Origin: Calcarisporiella thermophila CBS 279.70
Lineage: Eukaryota > Calcarisporiellomycota
NCBI RefSeq assembly: GCF_041956535.1
Contig: NW_027192215.1
Location: 160,789-224,788, forward strand
DNA length: 64,000 nt
Reading direction: 5' to 3'
Position numbers and translations under genes: made by a program. Below are positions 22,865-34,121 of the stretch, one piece after another (position 1 is the stretch's first letter; each line of letters begins with the position of its first letter). The notes beneath the pieces were generated by a model. That model saw nothing but the letters and a program-made list of their open reading frames with translations. It was not told the origin of the DNA and did not search any database.

Positions 22865-24216
22865 ATGCAATTTGCTAGATTGCGGTGCTATCATTCCCCT
22901 TTACTGAGGCATAAATGGATTTTTCGAAAATATACCACTGCAAGAGCCATGGTGTACTCTCAATATGGCCAACCGAAAGATGTTTTGAAGTTAGTTAATC
23001 TAATCTACGATTACCTCCCAGGTTTATTTTAATTCGACCAATTTTAAAGATTGCTAGAATATCAGCTACCGATGCCCAAAGATGATAATATTATCTTACG
23101 TTTCTTAGCTACTCCTGTTAATCCAGCTGATATCAATCAAATAGAGGGTGTATATCCTGTGAAGCCACCATTTACAAAAGAATTTGCACCAGATCAAGCT
23201 GTTGCTATTGCAGGAAATGAGGGAGTAGCAGAGGTCGTAGCAACAGGAAATGGTGTTAATGATATTAAAGTTGGTGATTTGGTGGTCATGGCGCGTGTGG
23301 CCTTTGGTGAGTGCATATAATATTTTTTTGCCATAAATATATATATTTACTTAATTATTCAGGAACCTGGAGGACTCACGCGTTAGCAAAACCACAGGAT
23401 GTCGCAGTCATACCAAAAGATATAGGTTTGATTCATGCGGCTACCTTAACAGTAAACCCATGTACTGCATATCGCATGCTCAAAGACTTCGCTTCTCTTC
23501 AAAAAGGCAACATAATAATTTATTGATTCAGTACCGATTGACTTTTTAAACATTGTATAATTCTAATAGGAGATTTTATTATACAAAATGGTGCTAATAG
23601 CGGAGTTGGCCAGGCGGTCATTCAAATAGCAAGGAATTGGGGTATAAAAACCATCAATATCGTCCGAAACCGGTATGTATAATGGTTAATAACTGTCTTC
23701 TCATGCATGACTAATAAGAAATCTCATAGTCCGGATATTGAAAATTTGAAGTTTCGACTTCGTTCTCTCGGTGCTACATATGTCCTGCTCGATGAAGAAC
23801 TAGGAAAAAGAGAGACGAAAGAGAAGCTAAGGGAATGGACGCAAGGAAAATCAATCAAGCTGGGTCTAAACTGCGTTGGGGGGAAGAATACTACTGAAAT
23901 GTCACGTTTATTGGGAGTTGGTGGACATCTTGTTACCTATGGCGCAATGGGTCGCCAGCCCATCACTATACCTGCATCACTATTTATTTTCAAAGATATC
24001 CATCTTCATGGCTTCTGGGTCACACGATGGGGGGAAGCCAATCCACAAAAACGACAGGCAATGCTTGAAGATATTATCACAATGATTAAATCGGGAGAAC
24101 TTGCGGAAGTAGAAAATGAACAAAACAAATGGAATGGAGATGCCGACAGTTTTATTGAAGCAGTCAACAAGGCTGGTGTCAGTTTTGGTGGCAAAAAACA
24201 GATTATAGTTTTTTAA
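22865..24216 (+). CDS. ETR1: Mitochondrial enoyl-[acyl-carrier-protein] reductase (Etr1/MECR)
   Basis: Five exons: join(22865..22989, 23050..23306, 23363..23506, 23570..23672, 23730..24216); 371 residues, like Etr1 (380) and MECR (373). It reduces trans-2-enoyl thioesters with NADPH in mitochondrial fatty-acid synthesis, the pathway that supplies lipoate. The N-terminus is rich in Arg and lacks acidic residues for about 30 residues, fitting a mitochondrial presequence. The block [17 protein letters not shown] carries the family's conserved active-site tyrosine. [20 protein letters not shown] is the Rossmann nucleotide loop. Intron 3 has a GC donor (AAAAG|GCAACA); reading through would put a stop 16 bases into the intron, and splicing restores the family sequence [15 protein letters not shown]. 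Confidence 0.93.
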
Positions 24217-24310
24217 TAAAATCAAGATTCGAAGGCAGTAATTTGAAAATGGTTCAGCGAAAAGATAAATAAGCAAATTTTACAAAACCGCTAATTCAAC
24301 TGGATACAGT

Positions 24311-25277
24311 TCACTCAATCTTCTTTTGAGTTGCGTTAAGATTGCGAACATAAGGAAGAAAGCCAAAATATGCAATGGTTGGTTCACTTCTTAAAACGCT
24401 AGAACGAGTGAAAGTGAAAATTGTGCAAAAGAGATACATAGCAAAAGATGACAGCACATGCCTAGCGTCAATAAGCAAAAGCTCTAAATATTACTGACTT
24501 AATTTAAAAAAAAACACTTTTTTAATCTTACCACCAGGCATGCAGCTGGGGGTATGGGATATTCAAGCTAAAAAGATTAAAGCCTTGTCGTAATCGATGG
24601 CACAGATGAACATCGAATAACCAAAAAGCATATGCAATAGCAAAAGCTAATTGAGCAACCGGTGATAACAGCCATGCTCTTTGCTTGGTCCAGTTGCGCC
24701 AGGAATAATATAGGATATACAGATAGCAAATAAAAGCAAGTGATATGAAAGACGCCTGGAAAATAACAAATTCCAAAAGTTGCCACTGGCTTTCTTTGTG
24801 ATTGCCTGATACAAACATTGCCGTTGTAATAACTGAGCCATATCCCACAAGTAATAAGGGAAACCACGGTCCAAACCGTGTACATTTGGTGTTTTCCATC
24901 TCCACTGCGCAATAGAACATTGTGAGGATCATGAATATCATGGATGATTCATCCATCATCTGACCAGGAAAAAGAAGTGTCCCATGAAATGCGGTAGAAC
25001 CTAGACCCACAATAAATAGCGTACAAAAGAGCAGCCGGACTCGCCTCTCATGTTCGTAGTGGAGAAAGAGTCCAATTAATCCGATAATTGAGATAAACAA
25101 AGATGATAAAGTATTAAAATATTCGGCTATATAGTTGGAGACTTGGTAGTTTTTCTCACACCAGTCTAAAAAGGTTGGTGAGAATAACTATATTAACTGT
25201 TCAAAAACTAACTTACCAACGGTACTAGTGCTAGGAGACCAGAAGCCAATAGAATTATCATTTCCAATATCAATCAT
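24311..25277 (-). CDS. Alkaline ceramidase (Ypc1/Ydc1/ACER family)
   Basis: Three exons: complement(join(24311..24461, 24532..25165, 25217..25277)); 281 residues. It hydrolyses ceramide or dihydroceramide to a free sphingoid base and a fatty acid in the ER/Golgi. Seven hydrophobic segments are visible. The N-terminal DWCEKNYQVSNYIAEYFNT matches the calcium-site segment of human ACER3. GSTAFHGTLLFPGQ gives the first zinc-ligand histidine. HAWWH gives the other two, but only with the last exon spliced at 24461: the acceptor CTAG|GCATGTG completes the second Trp and supplies the second His. A downstream stop in the unspliced frame would otherwise truncate the enzyme after HAWW. The product feeds the step handled by DPL1 in this window. 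Confidence 0.92.
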
Positions 25278-26706
25278 GTTACAAAAGAAAAATAGGGGTA
25301 TATAGTAACGTATAATGATGAATTAGAATGGAGAAAGGAATAAAATACTAGAAGAAATTATCAATGTGATTTTTTAACCTAATGGCACTTAAGATTTGCG
25401 TGTGGGGTATCGTGAGAGCAGAAATATGGAATCCCAAACTATGGAATCTTAATGAGAAAATTAGTACAATAGATAAAGAATTGTATTAGAGCAACTGATA
25501 CAGGGTTGTAGCAACTAGTGCAAAATATTAGGTCTATTCAATAGGAATTATTAATATAACGAATCGTCACTATTCATTGACATGAGTTCTTCAAAGATAG
25601 TTCATCTGCAATACTAATGATTAATATGGAAAGTAGAGCATCAAGGAGGTGAATATTTAAGCGAGGTTTGTCGAATCAAAAAAGGCTGGATAGTGTAAAA
25701 TACTGATCTATGGACAAATTTTAATTGTGATTTTTATGTGTTCCAATACCAAATACATTTTTCAGCGGCCATTTCTCAAGACGTATTAAATAATTTACAA
25801 AAATACTATTAGCCGGTTAAGGTCGTCTTGGTACGTGCATCTTACATAGAATTTTCGAAATCGATCCACTACCCCAAAGATTCATTCAACCAAGACGTCA
25901 CATTTACCTTGGATTTTTGATTTCTAGCTGCTAATTAAAATTAGCTCGAATTGATGGTTCTTTTCTGCTGGACGTCCCTAAGAATGCATTTAATAGAGGC
26001 TCCGTATCAATACACAACGCATCGTGGATAGCATGTGCTCTAATCTCTTCAGCGCAAGTGCTGGCGAATTTCTGAGCAAATATTTACCGAGATAAGGCAT
26101 TTAGTTCTTTATTCTGTGTGAATGCACTTAAGTTTCTACATCGCACTAGCCAATCAATTAATAAGATCCCTTTAAGGGCGGCGGTCTGATTCACCATGGA
26201 AATCGCCCAAATAGCCCGAGCCAATTGAATAATTCAAACTTTTAGACCCTCTCTTCAGCCTTTCTCTTTTCACAAAGATATTTCAGACTGCCTGAGCGAA
26301 GTGGAAAAGCAACAAATAAAAAAACACGATTATTTGCAACGCGCCTGATAGCGCGTTTTTAATACTGATCGCGAATCGGTCAGTTAATTTTACAATAGAA
26401 TTTGCTTTTCGCCCAGTTTGACATCAAATAACGACATGGGCGCACGGTCCTTTTTCCAGTCTCTTTGTTAAATATATAATAGGCGTTTAATTTGGAGCGC
26501 GATGGTCACAATCTCCTTACTTTTTTCCTTGCTCACTAACCCCTCATTTCCTACGTGCCCATATACCCGTTTGAGCTGCGGGGTTTGGGACGTGCTATTC
26601 CGCTCATTTTCTTGCTTTCATCTTCATACAATTTCGTGGATGTTCATACTATTCATTTGTTAAGAAAGTCAGTTAATCTTCCTCTCCTGCTTCAATTCAT
26701 TCATTC
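25278..26706. other. Long divergent intergenic region with possible upstream ORF
   Basis: About 1.4 kb between the ceramidase (minus) and the zinc-cluster gene (plus). CCAAT-type boxes occur near 26149 and 26219. A 53-codon ATG-initiated frame (26502-26663) ends 43 bases before the zinc-cluster start. No other coding frame, tRNA or repeat is supported. The length fits a regulated promoter with a long leader. Confidence 0.5.
26502..26663 (+). promoter_or_regulatory. Candidate upstream ORF in the zinc-cluster gene leader
   Basis: ATG at 26502 opens a 53-codon frame that stops at TAA 26661-26663, 43 bases before the main ATG. The peptide is hydrophobic and unlike any known protein. If transcribed as part of the leader it would be expected to reduce main-frame translation. 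The transcription start is unknown, so this is inference. Confidence 0.3.
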
Positions 26707-28716
26707 ATGTACGGTGCTGCGCAATTCGAACTACTAGATTGGGAGCATGCCCTTGATCCTCTTGACACCTCTTTTGGTACGGCATTCCACCAATCTCTCG
26801 ACACATTTCCGAACGATTTCGGAGACTTGGCAGATTCCGGGGACGGGATCCTTGGTTCATATGCAAAAGGGGATGCTACATCTCTTCTCCGGCAATCTGA
26901 TCCTTTGACGGGATATGGAAACTGGCCGAATATCGCGGATCCCCTTGTCAGCAAAGGGGGTCTCGCCATGCCGCTAGCCCTCGCTACTGCGGAACTGGCT
27001 GGGAAGGAAGATAAAAAGATAGGTGGTGACCAGCCGCATCTAAGCTATGAGTCCTCCTCTCAGTGGTTGTCCGGTGATACGGATCCGTCATTCGCATACT
27101 CGAACAAACAGAACGTATCAAAATGGGGAAATCAGACTAATAAGGGATCTGACTGCACTCCATCCAGTCCCCAGAATTCAACTGCGGATCCTGTTCAGAC
27201 AAATTCAAGATCATTTTCTAATGGGCCTGCCATCCTCGTTACGCCTACGGATGGAAGTAATTGGCGGGAGGAATCAGATAATAATTCACAGTCTATTGAA
27301 AAACCTCACGATATACAGGTGACTTCTGAGAACGCAGCTGTGGCCCAATGTTTACCCAGTCCTTCAGCTGAGGTGCCACCCGGCGAAAGAGAGGGAAAGG
27401 ATGCGAGCATGAACACGGCACGCTACCTTGCTGCTGCATCCAATAATCTGCTACAGCAATTGGCCCATGGAGGCGGGGATATTGCTACTGTGCTCAGTCA
27501 GAATTTGGGTTCAAACTATGGGCACTATTCTACCGCTTGGCTTGAGCAATGTTTTACTGATATGAACACCCCAACACAAGGCGCTCGACCTCCGACAGCC
27601 CTCGACGACTATCTAAAGCAACTCTCGGGATTGAATTCAGGGAGTATTGGAGTCCCGCCTCAGATTAATCTGTACTCGCTCAAGGTAGAGCAATACTCAA
27701 GTATGATATCGAAGGACTAACTAATTTATTTGAGAATAATATAGGAATTGAATGCTTATGTTGCCGAGGCAGATTCTGCGCTTTTATCCATGCTTAATGA
27801 AACCGCTAATATCAAATTAAAGCGCCAATGCGAGGAGCTTTTCTTGCCCAAAATGCAGATTTCCGTCACGCCAGCTGGTGAACTCGACTCACCTTTATCC
27901 GTATCTCCCTCGTCGAGATGGGACCCTCAAGTCTATTCACCGCCACAGTTGGCCCCGCCATCAGCCCACAAAAGAGCATCGCCCCCATCTCCTCCTGCTA
28001 CCCCTACTAAGTTGTTTCTTCCTGGATCGGGGAACGGTTATCTCTCTATTCAACATGGCTTGGATCAGGATGATACTTCACCACCGGCAAAAAGACAGTT
28101 CGGGACACTTAGAAGATCAGCATCAAGCATTGCTTGCTCTCTGTCATACAATCCAAATCTTAATGAAGACGATACTGTTACAATGACATCGATGGCAGAA
28201 GAAGAAGATGATGATGATTCGGAGAAAGCAGGTAGTGAACTCTTTAATGTGGACTTTTTCTTTTCTGGTTCTGATGCCCGATTAGCCCGCGGTAAAAAGC
28301 ATGGCATGGCCGGACGGAAGGGAGAAAAAAAATATGGAGTTAATATTCCACGAAGATCATCTATGCCATGTTTATCTAAACATGGCAATGGTCTGTCTAG
28401 CTCGGTATCACGCGCGGGAAGTGGGGGAAATTCACCAATTTTTCAGGCATGTTTTAATTGTAAGCGCTCTCACTTAGGATGTGATAGTACGCGCCCATGC
28501 CGTAGATGCGTGCACAAGGGAATAGAGGATACATGTTTCGATGTTCCGCCAAAACAGCGCGGCAGACCCCGCAAAATTAAGAAAGATGAGCAGAACGCTA
28601 TTCCGTCGATCACTAATACTATTTCTAATTTCACAAAACAATCAAGTCTCGATTGCAATCACCCTGTCTCTTCGTCAGCATATAATTTGGATGCTTTTTC
28701 TACTTCGCTAAGTTGA
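26707..28716 (+). CDS. Zn2Cys6 transcription factor with C-terminal zinc cluster
   Basis: Two exons: join(26707..27684, 27745..28716); 649 residues. The DNA-binding domain is near the C-terminus (about residues 560-590): CFNCKRSHLGCDSTRPCRRC then an 8-residue spacer and the sixth Cys. This gives spacing C-x2-C-x6-C-x5-C-x2-C-x8-C. It is followed directly by an AT-hook-like RGRPRKIKK. KRSHLGCD..RPC..C is like Ert1/Rds2/AcuK-type clusters, but no PAS domain follows. The N-terminal 320 residues are acidic and Ser/Gly/Asn-rich, a plausible activation region. A second Ser/Pro-rich block and an EEEDDDDSE run precede the cluster. Target genes are unknown. A long leader with a possible upstream ORF suggests translational control. 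Confidence 0.85.
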
Positions 28717-28927
28717 TTTTTTTTCTTTCCCTTGGAAATTACATTTAATTTAACCTAGTCTCCTTTTCCTTATTTAATTTCTCTCTTTTCGATTTTCGAT
28801 AAACTGGTCTTGTAAATATTTTTTTTTGTAATAAATAATTTAGAAAATTTAGTTTAAATTTGTGACTTGTGAATATTCCCAGCACTCTCTTTTGTTCTTT
28901 CTCCTCGATATTACTAGAAGGATAACT

Positions 28928-30419
28928 ATGTCTCTTTACGGCGATCTTAAACCTGACACTTCGAAAGTGTCTTCAGACAAAGAGCCCGCTCTTCCAAAAT
29001 CATCTGCAGGTAGCTCCTGACAATCAATCGTAAATGGCCTGGCATTCATCCCCTCAATTGCTTGTCGGCCAATTACATTTTATCGTGATAGTTTTTTATA
29101 ATAACTAAGCATTAGAGAATATTATATTTAATAATTTTTCTAATCTATAACTATTACTGTGTGCGAACAAAAATCACATAAATAGCGAATTGGTCGGCGT
29201 TAACTAGATTCAAACCTGTAATTCAGAGGAGGCCCAATCCGACAAAGAAAGTTGTCTCTTCAAGAACTGTCAGTAAACCTAGTATTACGGCCACTGTAAC
29301 AACTTCTAATAGCACGGGATCGGAATGCGATAAGCAAATTCAAACCTTCAAAGCTGATGAAGAGACGAAGCTAGTACCTAATTTGCCGGATAACGACTAT
29401 CGTTCTAAGGCACTACCTATACAACAATCAAGTGTACGTATATCTTTCCAAATTAATTATTATTTTGTCCATATATAATTAACGATTAATATTAAACAGA
29501 AAAAAGGAAAGGGCACTGCAATTAGATCAAATCCACTATCCCTTGAAGATGATTACAATCCATCGTTTCCAAACAATTATGAGGAATATAAAGAAGCAGA
29601 GAAGCGAAGAAAAGAAGAGAAATCGCTCTACGATCGAGGAAATAGGCGCTCAGGTTCTTATGATTCAGATCTAGACTATCAAGAACTTAGTATGTTGTTC
29701 ATCAGTATTTTTCAATTTTTTTACTTACAATTTTATATTTTATATTATAGGCAATTTTCCACCTCCAGCTTCACTCTATTCGAGTGGTAATCAAATACTG
29801 GATTTATCACCCCAGGCGCAACAAAATCAAGCTTCAGTAGAGCATCCATCGGTCGACAGCTCAGAAACGGGAGAAGAGGCATATCTACGAAGGGTCCAGA
29901 TGAGCGTTAGACAGAATCCTATGAGCACGATTGCTGTGTAATACTTGGTTCTTTTGGATATGCAGGCTTTCTTATATTAATATTATTACAATATTTCTAG
30001 AGCTGACCAAAGGCTAGATCCTGAACAACAAAATGTAGTTGCTTCGAATCAGTCGCCTGAAAAACTTTCTACAGTAATCGTTCTCACAAATATGGTGCTT
30101 ATTTTCTTGTGTCTGTAGATTTGGTATATTGGATAATTTACCACTTTATACTTTGATATTTTACTAGGTGGGCCCAGGAGAAGTTGATGACAACTTGCAA
30201 GGCGAGACAGCAGAGGAATGTAAGAAGTACGGAAAAGTAGAAAGATGTTTGATTTTTGAGATCCCTGGGCAAGAAGTTCGTATTTTTGTGCGTTTCTCAA
30301 CATTGGAGTCAGCAGGAAGAGCGCTCGCCGATCTGAATGGACGATTTTTCGGTGGAAGAGTTGTTTCTGCCCGATTTTATGATGAGAAGAAGTTTGATAG
30401 TTTGGACTTGGGAGACTAG
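28928..30419 (+). CDS. RBM17: SPF45/RBM17-like splicing factor lacking a G-patch
   Basis: Six exons: join(28928..29009, 29186..29433, 29500..29689, 29751..29937, 30001..30094, 30168..30419); 350 residues. The N-terminus MSLYGDL matches SPF45 (MSLYDDL). Then come a WS-containing basic block and NPLSLEDDYNPSFPNNYEEY, equivalent to the YDPMFPNDYE segment. A charged KRRKEEK helix follows. The C-terminus is a UHM-type RRM (about residues 255-345): NMVGPGEVDDNL, ECKKYGKVERCLIFEIPG and GRFFGGRVVSARFYDEKKF, with the R-x-F UHM motif. SPF45 acts in 3' splice-site choice by binding ULM peptides of U2 factors. The G-patch found in the human protein between these regions is absent; only about 65 Gln/Ser-rich residues occur there. 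Confidence 0.88.
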
Positions 30420-30584
30420 GTGTCATTTTCATAATTTTTTATTTTTCGATTAATTTAATCTATTATACATGCAATTCCAACATGCAACACGTCATCGTAG
30501 TAAAATTCGTAAACATTTTTTTTGCCTCTGATACCGTCTTAACTTCACGGTTGCGAGTAGGCCAGAAGTGAATTTAAAGCAGTT

Positions 30585-31355
30585 ATGCCAAAGGTCCCTA
30601 GAAATTGTATCCTTTTAGTCTTACGCCAATGATCTACTGAATTTTTTCCTGGATATATTGAAATTTGATCCAATTCTTTGTGAATTTATTTTATAACGCT
30701 TCTGCCAATATATGACATTACCTTCACTCTTGACATCATCCAGGTTCCAAGACCTACAAGGTTCCACGTCGCCCATTTGAATCTGAGCGGCTTGATCACG
30801 AGCTTAAACTTGTCGGTGAGTACGGTCTTCGCAATAAACGTGAAGTATGGCGGGTAGGTTATACTCTGTCAAAGATCCGTCGTGCGGCTCGTGAACTTCT
30901 TACACTGGAAGAAAAAGATCCTCGGCGCCTTTTTGAGGGTAATGCACTTATCCGCCGGCTAGTACGCATTGGGGTACTTGATGAATCCAAAATGAAACTC
31001 GATTATGTGCTTTCGCTGAAAATTGAAGATTTCTTGGAACGACGCCTTCAAACACAAGTGTTCAAGCTCGGGTTGGCTAAATCAATTCACCATGCTCGAG
31101 TATTGATTAGACAACGACACATCCGGTATTTTATTTTAGACGAGATGATTTCAAATATAACGTTTGTATAATAGCTCTTCCTACAATAGAGTTGGGCGTC
31201 AGATGGTAAACATCCCCAGTTTCGTAGTTCGGCTTGATTCACAAAAACACATCGACTTCGCATTAACCTCACCGTATGGTGGTGGTCGTCCCGGCCGTGT
31301 TAAACGTAAGCGTCAAAAATCTGCGTCCAACAATGCTGAAGATGATGAAGAATAG
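30585..31355 (+). CDS. RPS9: 40S ribosomal protein uS4 (Rps9)
   Basis: Three exons: join(30585..30606, 30744..31125, 31190..31355); 189 residues, the normal length. It binds 18S rRNA early in small-subunit assembly. Nearly every block matches: [94 protein letters not shown] and [20 protein letters not shown]. An acidic tail ends in EDDEE. The first coding exon is 22 nt and is followed by a 137-nt intron, longer than others here; I looked for a snoRNA in it and found no convincing C and D boxes. Confidence 0.98.
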
Positions 31356-31397
31356 TTTTAGCGGACAATTATTTCATGAAGTTGCTGCCTACTCTAA

Positions 31398-31403
31398 AAT
31401 AAA
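31398..31403 (+). terminator. Candidate polyadenylation signal of RPS9
   Basis: AATAAA 43 bases after the uS4 stop codon. Confidence 0.5.
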
Positions 31404-32116
31404 GAATACATAACTAATCTATGTAAAAGTGTAACTTTTATAATTTAAATGGACTCTAGCAACTATAGCATTTCGGGAGCTCAATACAGATATATGGCGA
31501 GTAAGGATATGTGAATTAAAAAATAACATCATATATACGAAATGATACTTTGAAAATGAACTTTAAATCTGGTTACAATGTATTATGAGATGATAAAGCA
31601 AGTCTCCATGTGCCATCATGTTATTGTTTTCTCCTCTATTGACTTCGGAAAAGAGCTATCTACTAATGAACACGAATTTATTTTATTCCTTATTGTAACA
31701 AATTCATTGTGGTAATATAATGACTGGCTTAAAATTTACCACAAGTTTCTCTAGTTTAAATTACAAGTATGTACAAGTATATCCATGGCTTAAAGTATAA
31801 TAGAAGTCTGCTCTAAATGCAAAATTACATACTGGTATTCTATTAGATGAATCATACTACTAAAATTGGAATACCAAATTTGTTAATGGAATCCAATTCG
31901 AAATTCGTACGCAAAGAAATCGTGAAAAGTTCTTGGGCGACTGAATCTAACTCCTTCTCTTTTCCACCTCGTTAAAAGACTTAAGGTAACTATATGCATC
32001 CATCCATTGAAATATAAATGCATCCATCAATGAATGAATAAAATATCAATTCATGTCTAGTTAGAAAACTTACTTTTCTATCCATTTCGATTTGTCTATA
32101 TAGGCCACTAGCTACC
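31404..32116. other. Intergenic region between ribosomal-protein genes
   Basis: About 710 AT-rich bases between RPS9 and RPL15. No coding frame or RNA gene was found; it probably carries the RPL15 promoter. Confidence 0.5.
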
Positions 32117-32862
32117 ATGGGTGGTAAGTAGTAAGAGATCTAGTTTTATTGTATTAAGTTCTAATGTTATATTGCTTCATTCTCTCCGATTAGCGTACAA
32201 GTATCTTGAAGGCAAGTTTGACCTCTATAAATTAGTCTAGAAATGAGCGCTTAGTTTTAATAATAATAGAACTCTACAAGAAGAAGCAATCAGATGTTAT
32301 GCGCTTCTTGCTGCGTGTTCGTTGCTGGGAATATAGACAATTGAATGTTATTCATCGTGCTTCACGTCCCTCGCGTCCCGACAAAGCTCGTCGCCTCGGT
32401 TATAAAGCTAAACAGGGCTATGTTATCTATCGCATCCGCGTTCGTCGTGGTGGCCGTAAGAAGCCTGTGCCAAAAGGTCAGACTTATGGCAAACCCGTCC
32501 GTCAAGGTGTCACTCAGCTTAAATACCAAAAGTCCCTACGTGTCACCGCAGAGGAACGTGTTGGCCGCCGATGTGGAAACTTGCGTGTGCTAAATTCCTA
32601 CTGGATTAATAGTGATAGCACATATAAGTACTTTGAAGTTATTCTTGTTGATCCCAATCATAAAGCAATCCGCCGCGATCCCCGCATTAACTGGATTTGC
32701 AATCCAGTGCATAAGCACCGTGAGGCCCGTGGCCTCACCGCTATTGGGCGTAAGTCCCGCGGTATTGCAGGACGCGGCCACTTGTTCAACAACATGAAGG
32801 GAGGAGGCCGTCGTGCCAACTGGCGTCGCAACAATACTCTTTCTCTTCGCCGATATCGCTAA
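32117..32862 (+). CDS. RPL15: 60S ribosomal protein eL15 (Rpl15)
   Basis: Three exons: join(32117..32123, 32194..32211, 32270..32862); 205 residues, the normal length. It is a core large-subunit protein. The first two coding exons are only 7 and 18 nt; they supply MGAYKYLE, which joins to [20 protein letters not shown]. Intron 2 has a consensus GC donor (GAAG|GCAAGT). Later family blocks are [70 protein letters not shown] and the [12 protein letters not shown] terminus. AATAAA lies at 32916. Confidence 0.97.
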
Positions 32863-32915
32863 AAGCTCCTTTGCGGTTCTGCTGTTTTATTGTCCATTTA
32901 TTCATTTCCTTTATA

Positions 32916-32921
32916 AATAAA
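32916..32921 (+). terminator. Candidate polyadenylation signal of RPL15
   Basis: AATAAA 54 bases after the eL15 stop codon. Confidence 0.5.
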
Positions 32922-33058
32922 TACCTTTTCAACGAAGACTGATGATTTACCATCTAGATTATACTATCGAATACTTTTATTCCGCAGCAAATAGAATGAA
33001 TTTGAGAACAAGGGCGCTTTTTGACTTCTATTTTTTTCTCGCAACAGATTATATAAAT

Positions 33059-33460
33059 ATGTCAGAAAACGAAAAGGTATACTAGAATAAGGTGTTTATT
33101 AGTTCGCATGTACAATTAATTACGCTATCATATTATATAGGAGAAAAAGCCAGATGTTGAGCACATTAATATAAAAGTTGTTGGCAGTGTAAGCTAGGAA
33201 TTTGTATTTGTATATGTATTTTTTTAAGCTCATCATAATTATAGGATCATAACGAAGTATATTTCAAAATCAAACGAAACACACAACTTAGACGCCTCAT
33301 GACAGCCTATTGTGAACGCCAGGGAAAATCGCTTAACTCTGTGCGCTTCTTATACGATGGCCAACGGATATCACCTGAAAACACGCCAGAAGATTTGGAA
33401 ATGGAAAACGGAGATACTATTGACGTAATGGTGGAACAATTGGGGGGAAAATTATATTGA
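33059..33460 (+). CDS. SMT3: SUMO (Smt3)
   Basis: Three exons: join(33059..33076, 33141..33188, 33245..33460); 93 residues. The N-terminus is short and charged, as in SUMO. The fold is clear from HINIKVVGSDHNEVYFKIKR, LRRLMTAYCERQGKSLNSVR, FLYDGQRISPENTPEDLEME and NGDTIDVMVEQLGGKLY. The precursor has three residues (KLY) after the Gly-Gly, so Ulp-type protease processing is needed before conjugation. A Leu precedes the Gly-Gly where many SUMOs have Thr; yeast Smt3 has Ile. The first coding exon is 18 nt. It is the only ubiquitin-like gene in the window. Confidence 0.96.
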
Positions 33461-34121
33461 GGATGGCCCATAATGGGCATAATGTTGAATTTTAGCATCT
33501 CTTGGTATACAACTATTCTGCAGCGGTTTTGAGAAGCTTATATTGAAATACGAGTGGCATATGAATTAGCATAGGTGAATGTTATAATGTATATATTGTG
33601 TTTTATTGTTTTCAGAAATTTTGGTACGTTTTTCGTTTAATATTTAACCTTTTATATACTATGTTGTAAATGAGAAGATCATAGATGTGGTATTTACTTG
33701 TAATTATGGTTATGGGCTTTTCATTTGGGGTAATATTCTTTCATATAGAGGACAGAAATCTGCGCTCGATATTGAATTGATCCTTTATCATTTAAACGAT
33801 ATTACCTTTTGAAATGAAACCTGCTAATCGCATACTCTTTCTTCTCGTCACAGAAAGACTATGAATATTTATATAGTCTTAAGAATCAGCCATTAAAATA
33901 ACCATTCGCTTATATTCAAGATTTAACGTTATTGAAATACATGAATTTGTAACGATATTTATTAGCGTTATTGTCCAAAATTTATTTTCTTATATTTTCT
34001 ATCTAACGTTTCATTATGATCTCCTTTTCAATTCTATTAGTAATATCATTGATAAGCCACTGAATCAAATTAATTACTCGGGATCGCTGCAGAACGTTAT
34101 CAACCTATTTTGCTTGCAATA
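33461..34121. other. Intergenic region
   Basis: About 660 AT-rich bases between SUMO and the PHO13-type gene. Nothing further is seen. Confidence 0.5.

Noticed and set aside
30607-30743. Possible snoRNA in the long first intron of RPS9
   Set aside because: AATGATC and CTGA occur but lack proper spacing, a terminal stem and a C-prime/D-prime pair.
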